A stretch of DNA of 64,000 nt from Sipunculus nudus (taxonomy: Eukaryota; Annelida; Sipuncula; Golfingiida; Sipunculidae): the NCBI GenBank assembly GCA_026874595.1, contig CM049320.1, positions 4,655,464 through 4,719,463 on the forward strand, read 5' to 3'. How positions within the stretch are numbered: the stretch's first letter is position 1; each line of letters opens with the position of its first letter. Made by a program: the position numbers and the translations under genes. Of the stretch, positions 1-9,189 are shown piece after piece. The notes beneath the pieces are model-generated. The model was not told the origin of the DNA and did no database searches. It was given only the letters and a program-made list of their open reading frames with translations.

Positions 1-200
1 GGGCAGGTGCACAACCCATGGGCATTCCATGACTGGTAACTGCATGTTCTAGTTCAGCTTCCTTACACTCCATTCTGCTGCTCTGTTGATTTTCTCATTC
101 ACAGAAGGAAGGAAATATATTTCCCTTTCCGCTAAGAATATTCTGTATTTTCCCAGCCAGGGCAATTTTGCTATCTTACCAAATTTTCTAACTGTTGATG

Positions 201-259
201 ATTTAAAGAAAAACTTGAAAATTTAAAGAAAAACTTGAAGATTTAAAGAAAAACTCACC
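201..259. repeat. 20-bp tandem repeat, three copies
   Basis: The motif ATTTAAAGAAAAACTTGAAG starts at 201, 221 and 241, nearly identical each time, and the third copy decays at its end. It is a small local duplication with no evident function. Confidence 0.85.
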
Positions 260-617
260 AAATTTGGATTTGAAGTTGCATTAGGTTCTTTTGCGGATAT
301 ATTCAAGAAGATGTGAAACTGATCATAATTATTGTCTCAAATATGCTCTTAATTTCTCTTCATTTAGAATTTGTTTTAAATTTTTTTTCATAAATCTGTA
401 TTTAGGTGGCAGCTTCAAATTTGTTTCCTACTGAAGTAAAAGAATTTGCAGTATTCATAGAGATTGATTGAAAATTTTCAGTTTTTACATGTACTATAGT
501 AGACCTGTATCACAATGGCTATAAACATTTATATTCAGTTGTCCAGTAGGAAAGGTAAGAATCTCCTTATGTCTCAGAGAGCAGAGATAACTAAAACTGG
601 TTCATTTTAAGCAGTAT

Positions 618-925
618 ATTACAGTGGAACCCCACCGTGCACCACCCCTGAATTGTGACCACCTCACAATTATGACCGCTTGTCTTGGTCCATTTACATG
701 ATCCAGGTAATTTTGTATTTCACTAATATGACCACACCAGAATTACGACCACTTTGGTCAGTCCCCATACTGCTATATACTAATGATTTTTGTTTTTTAT
801 GACCGCTTGTCTTGGTCCATTTACATGATCCAGGTAATTTTGTATTTCACTAATATGACCACACCAGAATTACGACCACTTTGGTCAGTCCCCATACTGC
901 TATATACTAATGATTTTGATTTATA
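618..925 (+). repeat. pogo-like fragment with a 127-bp tandem duplication
   Basis: A segment opening with CAGTGGAACCCC is followed by repeated GACCAC words. From 671 a 127-bp block is repeated head to tail: copy 1 is 671-797 and copy 2 is 798 to about 917, almost identical. The CAGTGGAACC-type end resembles the termini of pogo/Tigger DNA transposons, but no matching inverted end or transposase is visible. The duplication is seen directly. The family name is inferred. A similar CAGTGAAACC-type start occurs at about 20456. Confidence 0.5.
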
Positions 926-1037
926 ATTTGTCCAGTGAGAATGAGATATTCTTCTCCCAGGAAATAGAAGATTCTGATTTCTCAGTCACACAATAATCAC
1001 ACCTCCTTCATCAGTGTCTCTAATTTCTTTCTCACAT

Positions 1038-1190
1038 TTTCCTTGCTTCTCTTTCTCTCTCTTTTTCTCTCTTTCTCTCTCTCCTTTTCTCTCTTTCCCT
1101 TTCTGTCTTTCTCTTTCTCTCTCTCTCTCTCTCAATTGATTACTCAACCTTTCCTCTCTTTACCCTTTCTCTCCCTTTAATTTCTCTGCT
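1038..1190. repeat. CT-rich low-complexity tract
   Basis: Long run of CTTTCTCTC-type pyrimidine repeats on the plus strand. No gene is supported here. Confidence 0.8.
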
Positions 1191-1496
1191 TTAATCATTA
1201 ATTTACAAAATAAATTTGCTTTCTGCCCTGTGTTCTCTCAGTCTTTTATACTCTTTGCCTTGCCATTTCTGTCTCCTTCTTTCTTTTCTTTTCTGTCTTT
1301 CTCTGTCTCTCCTTAAAAGAAAGGTACATTTAAAAAACATTTTGTTTATTTTTAACTAGTTCATACTGTGTACTGATAGTATTGGTCTAGTTTCTGTTTA
1401 TTTATATGTGGTAGATAAATTCCTCCCATTATTGAATGGAGACCACAAGAACCCTTTATTTCATTAGGGCATTATACATCAACCAAACAGTCATGA

Positions 1497-1721
1497 AACG
1501 TTATTCTTTATAGCACTTTCGGGCTTCATTCGGTTTTACATAAAATACTGTCTTCGAGGTATTGCTTTTATTTGATGTCTTTATGGTTTTTAGGGATGAG
1601 CCTATCAAATTCAACACAGAAGTATGATCATAAATCAAAAGATGACAGTTCTTTAGAAGTTAACAGTGCCGAGAGTGAAAGGACTGAGACCTTTCCCGAT
1701 GAAAAGAACAAGCTCATCTGA
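1497..1721 (+). CDS. candidate coding segment or pseudo-exon, unknown product
   Basis: One plus-strand frame is open from 1497 to a TGA at 1719-1721, with ATGs at 1575 and 1596. A possible splice acceptor (a T-rich run ending in TTTTTAG) closes at 1593. The segment after the acceptor encodes about 41 charged, serine-rich residues of protein-like composition. After the TGA the same frame stays open for about 55 codons more (to about 1885), with many basic and aromatic residues. It could be a terminal exon with 3' UTR, a decayed exon with an internal stop, or chance. No domain is recognised. Confidence 0.2.
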   Translation, partial: NVILYSTFGLHSVLHKILSSRYCFYLMSLWFLGMSLSNSTQKYDHKSKDDSSLEVNSAESERTETFPDEKNKLI

Positions 1722-3289
1722 GCAGTTTGGGAATTCTGGTTAAAGAAAGTGTTGAGCCAGTTGCCTAGATATCATGTGAAGAAAAAAATCGTAAATCAAT
1801 ATCAGACTGATACACAAAGATGGGAAGCTTGCTTCCGTAGACTGATAACAAAGTCAGTACTCTGTTTTCACAAATCTCAAAAGTGACAAAAGAGTTGCCA
1901 TGGTCCCAATGTTTTGTTTAAGTCAGATTAGCTGGAGAACTGTGTGAAAGAATTAAGTGTTCTGAATCGTGTCATAAATCAATAATTTAGCAATGCTGTG
2001 ACTGATAATACTTAATGCAATAGTTGAGGCATCAATGTCATATGATATGGCCCACTTCAGATTCATCAGCCATTGGATCACAAGGGGATGTGGGACAATT
2101 AAGCTTTAGGAGCCCGTAACTGCAGTGTTGCGGCTCGTTATCCTCAGGAGAGAACGGGAGTGTACAAGCGATCTGTTACTCCACGATTTATCACTATCTG
2201 AACACCACACACTACATTTCCTGTCTATAATTAAAGAGATCACCACTGAGACCACATGGAATATCCTCAACCAAACTGAAAATCCTCTTCTAGTTTATTT
2301 TCATCCATTTCCCAGAAACTCTGTTTAGAAAGCATGGATTAAGTCCAGATGAATCAGTTTGCTTTTTACTATATTTTATATAAAATAGTTTTTGATGAAT
2401 TCCTGGCATAATTTTCTCTTTTTTTATGCTATATTCCATATTACAAATAACCTTGAATTTGATTAGATTATTCACCAAATACAATATGGGTTTATTTGCC
2501 CATTAAAGCACCAATCGATTAATATCACCAAGAGTGTTGGTTTTGGGATTGTTTTTATAGAGGCAATAATTTCATCCATGCCTCTTCTTCTCAAAACCTT
2601 TTCTTTCCCATGGAATTGCAACTGTAATTTATCAAATATGGTCTAAATAATATCTAGAGTCAAGTTCTAGCTCCCACAAAACTTGAACATAACAGCAGGC
2701 TTGCAGAATTTTTACTCATATCTGATATCTTAATTTTCATATATTTTTTGTGACTACAGAACAATATGGATAAACTTCATCACAAGTCAAAATTAACTAA
2801 GTTGTTTAGAAATCATGACCAAAATTGTGATTAATTTTAAATATGAGATATTCCTGATGTTTTGAACAAAATTTGTCCCATTTTCCAGTCAGATACATCT
2901 TGCTAATGAAGTTTATGCATGATCCTTTTTTAGTTCATGTCATTTCTGCTGTTTAAATCAATTGATACATTTGACAGTAATCTGAGAGGAGATACATATC
3001 TCTTGACCAATATCAGATCTTTTTATCCAAATCATGCCATTAATTGTTAATAATGAATTTGTACTCATCTTTGCCTTTAGTTCTACCAGTCTTAATTTAC
3101 TAAATAATAATACAATTTTCTTGCATTAGATGTCACCACCAGTGACAGTTCCTAGTTTGCAAATTTGGAGACATTACCCTGGTAGTAAGAACGACCGATC
3201 GTCTGCCCACACATTTACCAGGATATTTTTAACCTAAAACTTGCCACAGTGCCTGTGTCACCCTAAAATATCATTGCCAAGAATAAAGG
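1722..3289. other. no gene recognised
   Basis: AT-rich sequence with only short open frames, the longest about 65 codons and without recognisable motifs. Nothing structural was found apart from the open stretch that continues from the preceding candidate segment. Confidence 0.5.
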
Positions 3290-3362
3290 AATTAGTCTGA
3301 TGGTTAAATGTACCTCGAATTCTGCAGCTGAAAGATCTTGTTTCAAACCCTGTAACAGCTTC
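3290..3362 (+). repeat. tRNA-like SINE head, degenerate
   Basis: A box-A-like TAGTCTGATGGTTAAATG is followed about 35 bases later by a box-B-like TTTCAAACCC, the spacing of a pol III internal promoter in a tRNA-derived SINE. No intact tRNA fold is apparent, so a SINE remnant is more likely than a tRNA gene. Confidence 0.35.
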
Positions 3363-3603
3363 TAAGGCAACGTTGTAAAATCTCTTTGGAACCTGAGTGA
3401 CTTAAATTTTTATTATATCTTAGCTAAAGGTTAATTATTACTTTTCCATTATCTTCTCAGTCCCCTGCATATATAATAATAAAATTTAAAAAGACTTGAT
3501 AGTAAAAAAATTTCATATTTATTGTGTGGTTTATATAATGTTCATCATCTTTCAGTTGATATAGGGCCATCTTCAGGCCATGGACCTATCATTTAATAAA
3601 AAA

Positions 3604-3752
3604 ATACATACATACATACTTACATACATATATACATACATACATACATACAAAATACAAACATACATACATACATACAAACATACATACATACAAATAT
3701 ACAAACATACATACATACATACATACATACCTACATACAAACATACATACAT
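3604..3752. repeat. (ATAC)n microsatellite
   Basis: About 150 bp of CATA/TACA tetranucleotide repeats with occasional interruptions (AAATAC, AAACATAC). The open frame across it, rich in Thr, Tyr and His, is a product of the repeat. Confidence 0.95.
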
Positions 3753-4489
3753 ATATGAATTTTATTGAAACTTGTTGATGTTTAATTGATGAAAGAAGCA
3801 GTTAAATAAAAACAGATTTTCATGTATTTTTATCCTATCCATAACCAATCACAGATGTCCTGAATATTCATTAATTTGCTTTACCCTTTGTAAAAAATAT
3901 GCTTATATAGTGTACATGCATATTCATGTGAACTTTGTGACCTGTATACAGATGCTTGGTGAAATCAGCCTCTGTAGATTTAATTATAAACTTGAATACT
4001 TGCTGCTTAATAAATCTGTATGTCCATAAATATTATATTTGTCAAATTGACACTATTTTTACATTTGCTGAAAGCTTATAAAACACCATTGTGAATCCAG
4101 AGAAGCATTGGGCGTTGGGCTTTAAAGGCTCTTTGCACCATGGGATGGGGGAGTTCAATCTGAAGGGGAGAGATAATTGTCATAATTGTTCAGTAAATAC
4201 TGGTTAAAATGACAAAATCTTGAATTAACTTTCGAGAGATTATCAGTTTATCATGAAAACTATAAAATATGGTCCCATGGACACTTATTAAGCTGGCAGT
4301 CTTGCAGGAAGTGCCAGGGTTGAGGTGTTATATGTTCATGTTTTATTCATGGTACTTCCATGTTTATAACAAATTTGGTGTGCTGTTGAACAGCAGGACA
4401 TTAAATCACTACTTCCTAAGCTTAGACATGTTTGCTTCAGCAGATTTTGCTAATGTTTCCATCTTCAGTTTTAATTTACTTCAAACTAA

Positions 4490-4830
4490 AAATCTGCATT
4501 CTAAGGAATACAAGCCTCCACCGTGTGTGGGTGGTCCCTTTTGTGGGATGCTACGCAAACAATGTTTGTAAATTTGCATTCACTAATCTGGCCCATATTC
4601 CTAGGTTCATTTATGCATAAGTGACTGTACATTTGTGAATATTCCTTGATGATGTCCCTGAATCTAGATCATGTGACAGATCCAAACCAAAATCTAATTG
4701 ATTCTTCTTTTGCACACTCTTGAAAAGCCCTGAAAATTTTATGAGATTCCATTCATGTTTGCGTGAATTACCAGGATGTTCTGAACAAAAACACAAACAG
4801 AATAAACGCATACCCTGGCAGAGGCAACAA
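4490..4830 (+). repeat. dispersed repeat R1, copy a
   Basis: This is one of four copies of a repeat about 250-320 bp long; the others are near 5098 (+), 25885 (-) and 54140 (+). Shared landmarks in order are TGCATTCTAAGGAAT, GCCCATATTC, TTCATTTATGCATAAGTGAC, TATTCCTTGATGATG, GATCATGTG, CCCTGAAAATTTTATGAGAT and an end rich in ACAAAC with GGCAGAGGCAA. The 3' end resembles the tails of RTE-type LINEs in marine invertebrates; that link is from general knowledge and untested. Confidence 0.7.
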
Positions 4831-4875
4831 AGATGCACCAGTTGAAAAACAGGATAAATTTAGCAGGATGACAGG

Positions 4876-4976
4876 TGGATGTAGGACACAGCCTAGTGGT
4901 TGTTAGGCATCTAAGTACAGGGCAGAAGGTCACTGGTTTGAATGAACCCCGTCTGTCAAGGCCAGAGCCTCCAAAC
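4876..4976 (+). repeat. tRNA-like SINE head
   Basis: AGCCTAGTGGTTGTTAGGC reads as a pol III box A, and GGTTTGAATGAACC about 40 bases downstream as a box B. It lies between R1 copies a and b. No acceptor stem is evident, so this is probably a SINE remnant. Confidence 0.45.
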
Positions 4977-5097
4977 AAAATGGTGAAATCTCAGAGGAAC
5001 TTGAGATACTCACGCTTATGTCCAAACAAGAAGCTATGGGTTTGGATTGTTCCCGAGGGTATAATTATAATAAACCTGATGTTCAGAAGGCTTAACT

Positions 5098-5290
5098 ATA
5101 GAAATCTGCATTCTAATGAATGCAATCCTCTGCCATTCACTTATTCAGCCCATATTCCATGGTTCATTCATGCATAAGTGACTGTAGATTTGTGACTATT
5201 CATTTGTGACATTCCTGATCCAGATCTTGTGCTGGATCCACATTGTAATCTAATCAATTCTTCATTGGTCCAATCCCAGAATATCCTAGC
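5098..5290 (+). repeat. dispersed repeat R1, copy b
   Basis: Same landmarks as copy a: TGCATTCTAATGAATGCA, GCCCATATTCCATGGTTC, ATGCATAAGTGACTGTA, GATCTTGTGCTGGATCCA and AATCTAATCAATTCTTC. The first landmark is itself a hairpin, TGCATTC and GAATGCA around TAAT. The copy stops earlier than copy a. Confidence 0.75.
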
Positions 5291-5303
5291 TTACGCTCTT
5301 TAC

Positions 5304-5349
5304 ACAGCGCTTTACCTATAGGGCTACTACCTATATTGTAAAGCGCTGT
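5304..5349. repeat. two-tier perfect hairpin, 46 nt
   Basis: ACAGCGCTTTAC at 5304-5315 is the exact reverse complement of GTAAAGCGCTGT at 5338-5349. Inside it, TATAGG and CCTATA form a second stem around a seven-base loop. The structure sits just before a CpG-rich stretch. It is short for a microRNA precursor. Its role is unknown. Confidence 0.85.
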
Positions 5350-5389
5350 TTGTTATTACCTCGTTTCCTGAATCGCTACACCAGAGGGT

Positions 5390-5960
5390 AGCACTGTATT
5401 TTTGTCCAATCAGATGAGACCTTGTGCTGGAAGACAAAGCCAAGCGAGGAATACACGGAGCCAATCATGTTTATTTCCGTAACCGTCTGAACAGGCCACA
5501 TGCTCAGAGAGAATTGCCCCTGACGTGGTTTGCTTAGGGCCTCGGGCACATAGGATGCTCGGCCGGTGAGCTGTAATTCAAACGAAACGTAACAACAAAG
5601 GCTGCGTGCACACCTCGCTGGCTTGTATTAGTTCTGCAGACAACAGATACACGGCTACGCTAACACAGTCATAATGTCATAATCGAATCGGTCGATGATG
5701 CGAGAATGCAGAGGGAGCAATTCAAATTCGACCTGAAACTCATCAAGCGGTGCTGCGCTTCAAGCGCAGCAATGGGCGGAGCATGGATGCCTGTCGAGTG
5801 TTTGTTTATTGGCATCTGGTTGGCCGCTTGTCACATCATACGCACGTTTATTTCAGCGGACAACAAACCGCCGTCTGGTGTCTAAATATATCATAAACGG
5901 TCAAAGCTGGCAGCGTGAAAATCAGTTGCTTCTTCAGAAGCGCAAGATTTCCGCTGCCTC
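5390..5960 (+). promoter_or_regulatory. CpG-retaining island, candidate promoter and first exon
   Basis: This stretch holds far more CG dinucleotides and G+C than the flanks. It contains two plus-strand CCAAT boxes, GTCCAATCAG (5404) and GCCAATCATG (5460), and a GC box (GGGCGGAGC, about 5774). A strong splice-donor-like CCG/GTGAGC has its GT at 5566-5567. A 37-codon ORF with good start context begins at ATG 5783. Together these suggest an animal promoter with a non-coding first exon. No downstream coding exon was recognised. A conserved enhancer is the main alternative. Confidence 0.4.
5751..5771. repeat. 21-bp palindrome with 10-bp arms
   Basis: TGCTGCGCTT and AAGCGCAGCA are exact inverted arms around a single C. 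It lies in the CpG-rich island and could be a dimeric protein binding site. Confidence 0.85.
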
Positions 5961-5969
5961 GGGAGCATA

Positions 5970-7240
5970 ATCCTAGCTGAAATCAAGAAAACACACAAAC
6001 ATACAAACAAATGGGTATAAACACATGCCTTCCTGGTGGAGACAATACAGTTGCTAAAAAAAAAAGAAAAGAAATGACCAAAAAATGTGACTCTAGTGTT
6101 TCAGGTCTAACCCGTCCTCTGCAGTGTGATGTTTACATATAATCAATATTTGGATATTAACAACTGTGATTCATTGAGTAACATGTGAACTAGCACACAT
6201 CAAGCTTACAGGCACTGACAGAGGTTGGTTGTGCTCAAGTGGATGAATTGCACAAAATTCTATGTTATTAACCTTGTGAAACTCCAGTTTTTATAGTTTA
6301 TAAGGCGGGACATTCTATGGTCACGGACACTTTAAAATGCCAACTGAAATGATTCAGTCAACTGACAGATGCAAACATCCAAACTGTTTTAACGGCTGAA
6401 TGAACGAGACATTGAAACCAAAAGGGAAGTCAGGCTTCATTCAGGGCATGAACTAATTAGTCATGTGACCTTGGGGTTAATAAGCACAGCCTGCTTCACG
6501 GATTACTGCTCATGCTCCATGACAGCAAGAGCTCCAGCACAGCATTAGAAGCTCAGAGTCAGTTACAGCATTTAACCCTAGTGTTTATCAAGGACATGTA
6601 AAGTCACCATGCATCCTGGTTATCAGCCAGAGGTACATCAGGAAACATTCTCAGAACTATGTCAGTCAAAAAATTAAATGTTTATCAACTAACTCAAACA
6701 TTACAGTGTGTGGAGTATATAACAGGAATTAATTATCGACATTTCATTTTAAAAATTCCTTTTCCAAACTATAACAGTACCCACCTACATATGAAGCATA
6801 TAAGGGCTTTATAATTAGAACAGTTTTAGAGGTATATGTAAAAGGCAATATTGAGTCAGTTATTGTTATATGTTAGTTATATATCCATTTTGTATCAGTT
6901 ATAAGGAAGTTGCTCATAAAGCCTTACTTTGTGTATATAACTCTTCATTCCTATGTATTCTTTCTATCCCCTATATGTGTGTGTTATAAGGGAGCCTGAC
7001 ATAAAGTGGTCCATGTGTAATGTGTTTTATCAGTTTGATACTTAAATTATCCTATTATAATATTTTGAAATTATTATATTTTTATGATGGAAAATTTAAA
7101 GGATGCTCTTTCTAAAATAACATGGCTACCTCCAGGAACAGAACAAATTCCTTTTGTGACCACTGTATCTGGTCCTGTAGAAGTTGGTGGTGATGTAAAA
7201 ATAAATGTCTATCACTACATTAATGCTAAATGACATCTTG
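5970..7240. other. no gene recognised
   Basis: AT-rich sequence without long open frames or repeats that I can define. It separates the CpG-rich island from the hairpin minisatellite. Confidence 0.5.
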
Positions 7241-7243
7241 TGC

Positions 7244-7655
7244 TGGCATAAAAAGTAGTTAATCTATTAACAACATAAAAATTAGTTAATTCATTAACTA
7301 CATAGAAGAGTAGTTAATTCATGCATAAAAAGTGGTTAATCCATTAACTACATTAAAAGTAGTTAATCCATTAACTACATAAAATTAAAAAGTAATTTAT
7401 TGATTAACTACATAGAAGAGTAGTTAATCCATGCATAAACTACATAAAAGAGTAGTTAATCCATTAACTACATAAAAGAGTAGTTAATCCATTAACTACA
7501 TAAAAAGTAGTTAATCCATTAAATACATAAAAAGTTGTTAATCCATTAACTACATAAAAACTAGTTAATCTATTAACTACATAAAAAGAAGTTTATCCAT
7601 TAACTACATAAAATTAAAAATAGTTAATCAATTAACTGCATAAAAAGTAATTATT
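7244..7655. repeat. hairpin minisatellite, left block
   Basis: Tandem units of about 27-29 bp of the form CCATTAACTAC-ATAAAAA-GTAGTTAAT. ATTAACTAC and GTAGTTAAT are exact reverse complements, so every unit can fold on itself. The same arms can also pair across the CC between units. Units vary mainly in the loop (AAAAA, AAAGA, AATTAAAAA). Confidence 0.9.
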
Positions 7656-7660
7656 TACCA

Positions 7661-8044
7661 GCTTCTATTGCTCAGGGGTAGGGCCCAGGACTCAAAGCTG
7701 GGAGGTTGTAAGATTGAATCTCAGCTGAAGGGGTGAGATTTTTCACGGTCAGCCCCAACCCAGGGTGAGTGCTCTGCAGGCTTAATGGGGAGACTGTGCC
7801 CCTCAGTTGTGTTTCACTCACTAAATAGTGCGCCTTTCAGGGGTTCCTCAGTGTTATGACCCAGTAGTGGGGATGACACACACACCCAGGATCCCCAGGA
7901 GTGGTATACCGAACCTGGTTGGTGCCAAGCCCCTGTCACGTAGTCCGAAACTGGAATGGAACTCTGCAGATGTACAATTACTTAGTTAAGTAAAAGCATT
8001 AAAAAATGGATGCGGTAACCTACACCAAAAAAATCTTTAAAAAA
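7661..8044 (+). mobile_element. tRNA-derived SINE inserted in the minisatellite
   Basis: An insert of about 380 bp of different, GC-richer sequence splits the hairpin minisatellite. Its head has a box-A-like TTGCTCAGGGGTAGGGC and a box-B-like AGATTGAATCTC about 40 bases later. Its end is A-rich, with A runs at 8025 and 8039. These are the marks of a pol III SINE. Target duplications cannot be judged because both flanks are the same minisatellite. The body family was not identified. Confidence 0.65.
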
Positions 8045-8045
8045 A

Positions 8046-8278
8046 AGTAGTTAATTCAATAACTACATAAAAACTAGTTAATATATCAACTGCATAAAAA
8101 AGAATAGTTAATCCATTAACTACATAAAAACTAGTTAATCCATTAATTACATAAAAAGTAGTCAATCCATTAATTACATAAAAAGTGGTTTATCTGTTTA
8201 TTACATAAAAAGTAGTTTAACCTTTAATTACATAAACAGTAGTTAATCCATTAACTACGTAAAAAGTAGTTAATTTGT
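8046..8278. repeat. hairpin minisatellite, right block
   Basis: Continuation of the ATTAACTAC/GTAGTTAAT array after the SINE. Units here are more diverged, for example with TTAATTAC or TTTAACC. Confidence 0.85.
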
Positions 8279-8751
8279 TGGGACTCTCTTGCCACCATAG
8301 TGGAGATAACAAAATATGAATATTAATGACTGGCAACATATTGTGTCATTTAATCAAAATTGTCAGTACTTAAAGAGCATATATTTCTCAGACTTGATTC
8401 ACACAGACTCAGACATGTGGACCATAATGTTGTACTGGAATCAAATTTCTTGGTGATATAAAGGTCGCATGCTGTTTATGAAAATTACTTCTGCATTATA
8501 ACACCCGTACAGGTAATTTGCTTCATGTCCAGTGATGACTGAGTAATTCAGGAAAAATATAACAGTAATGAACCCATGTCCAGTGATGATAATTTGAAGG
8601 GAGATGTGAGCAATATTGTTGCTTATGTGCTGGCCTTTGTTTCTTGGGCAAAGGTCGGACTTGAATACTAGTATTTCTTATTCTTTTGATTCATATTGTT
8701 CTGTTGATTTGGATCATCCTTGTGACAATCTTTCACCCAGTAGAAATTTTT

Positions 8752-8765
8752 GTTGCCATGGTAAA
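8752..8765 (+). promoter_or_regulatory. X-box-like motif (RFX)
   Basis: GTTGCCATGGTAAA matches the RFX X-box consensus at 13 of 14 positions. Chance occurrence is possible. Confidence 0.2.
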
Positions 8766-9029
8766 TGGAACAATTTTCAATGAAAAAACTTCAAAGTATA
8801 GTTTTGACCAAAGGGAGTCATAATAAAAGAGTTATGGCCATATAAGATTATATTTCATTTCTTGGGGAATACCAATACATATGTTATATGCATATATATT
8901 ATATGCTGAAAGATTAACATATGTCAGGTTTACTGTATTAATATTTAGCAGGCAAAGATGTTAAGAAAAGATTTATTACTGCAGCTTTTCCTGCCACTTA
9001 TTTAATTATTATTGGCTATTAGCTGCCTG

Positions 9030-9180
9030 TGTCTGTCATCCATACTGCTGTCCATCTGTTAGACTTGCACATTCGATACCATTTGAATTATAGATTTAAA
9101 ATTTGATGTACAGTTAGATGTACTAAAGTTCTCCTACACAACTCAAAACTGGGTGATTGTGACTTAATAATGTTCATTTG
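9030..9180 (+). repeat. decayed fragment related to family A head
   Basis: The order GTCTGTCATCCAT, CTGTCCATCTGT, GACTTGCACATTCGATACCATT, TTTGATGTACAGTTAGATGTAC and AAGTTCTCCTAC follows base for base the stretch at 36352-36470 of the family A element, with many substitutions. The hairpin head itself is missing. Confidence 0.6.
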
Positions 9181-9189
9181 AGAAATAAC

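Noticed and set aside
3580-3768. 62-codon Tyr/Thr/His-rich frame
   Set aside because: Produced by the ATAC microsatellite.
5304-5349. microRNA precursor
   Set aside because: The whole hairpin is only 46 nt with about 18 paired bases, shorter than a usual precursor.
7244-8278. CRISPR-like array of palindromic repeats
   Set aside because: There are no unique spacers, units abut directly, and the context is a eukaryotic genome. It is a minisatellite.
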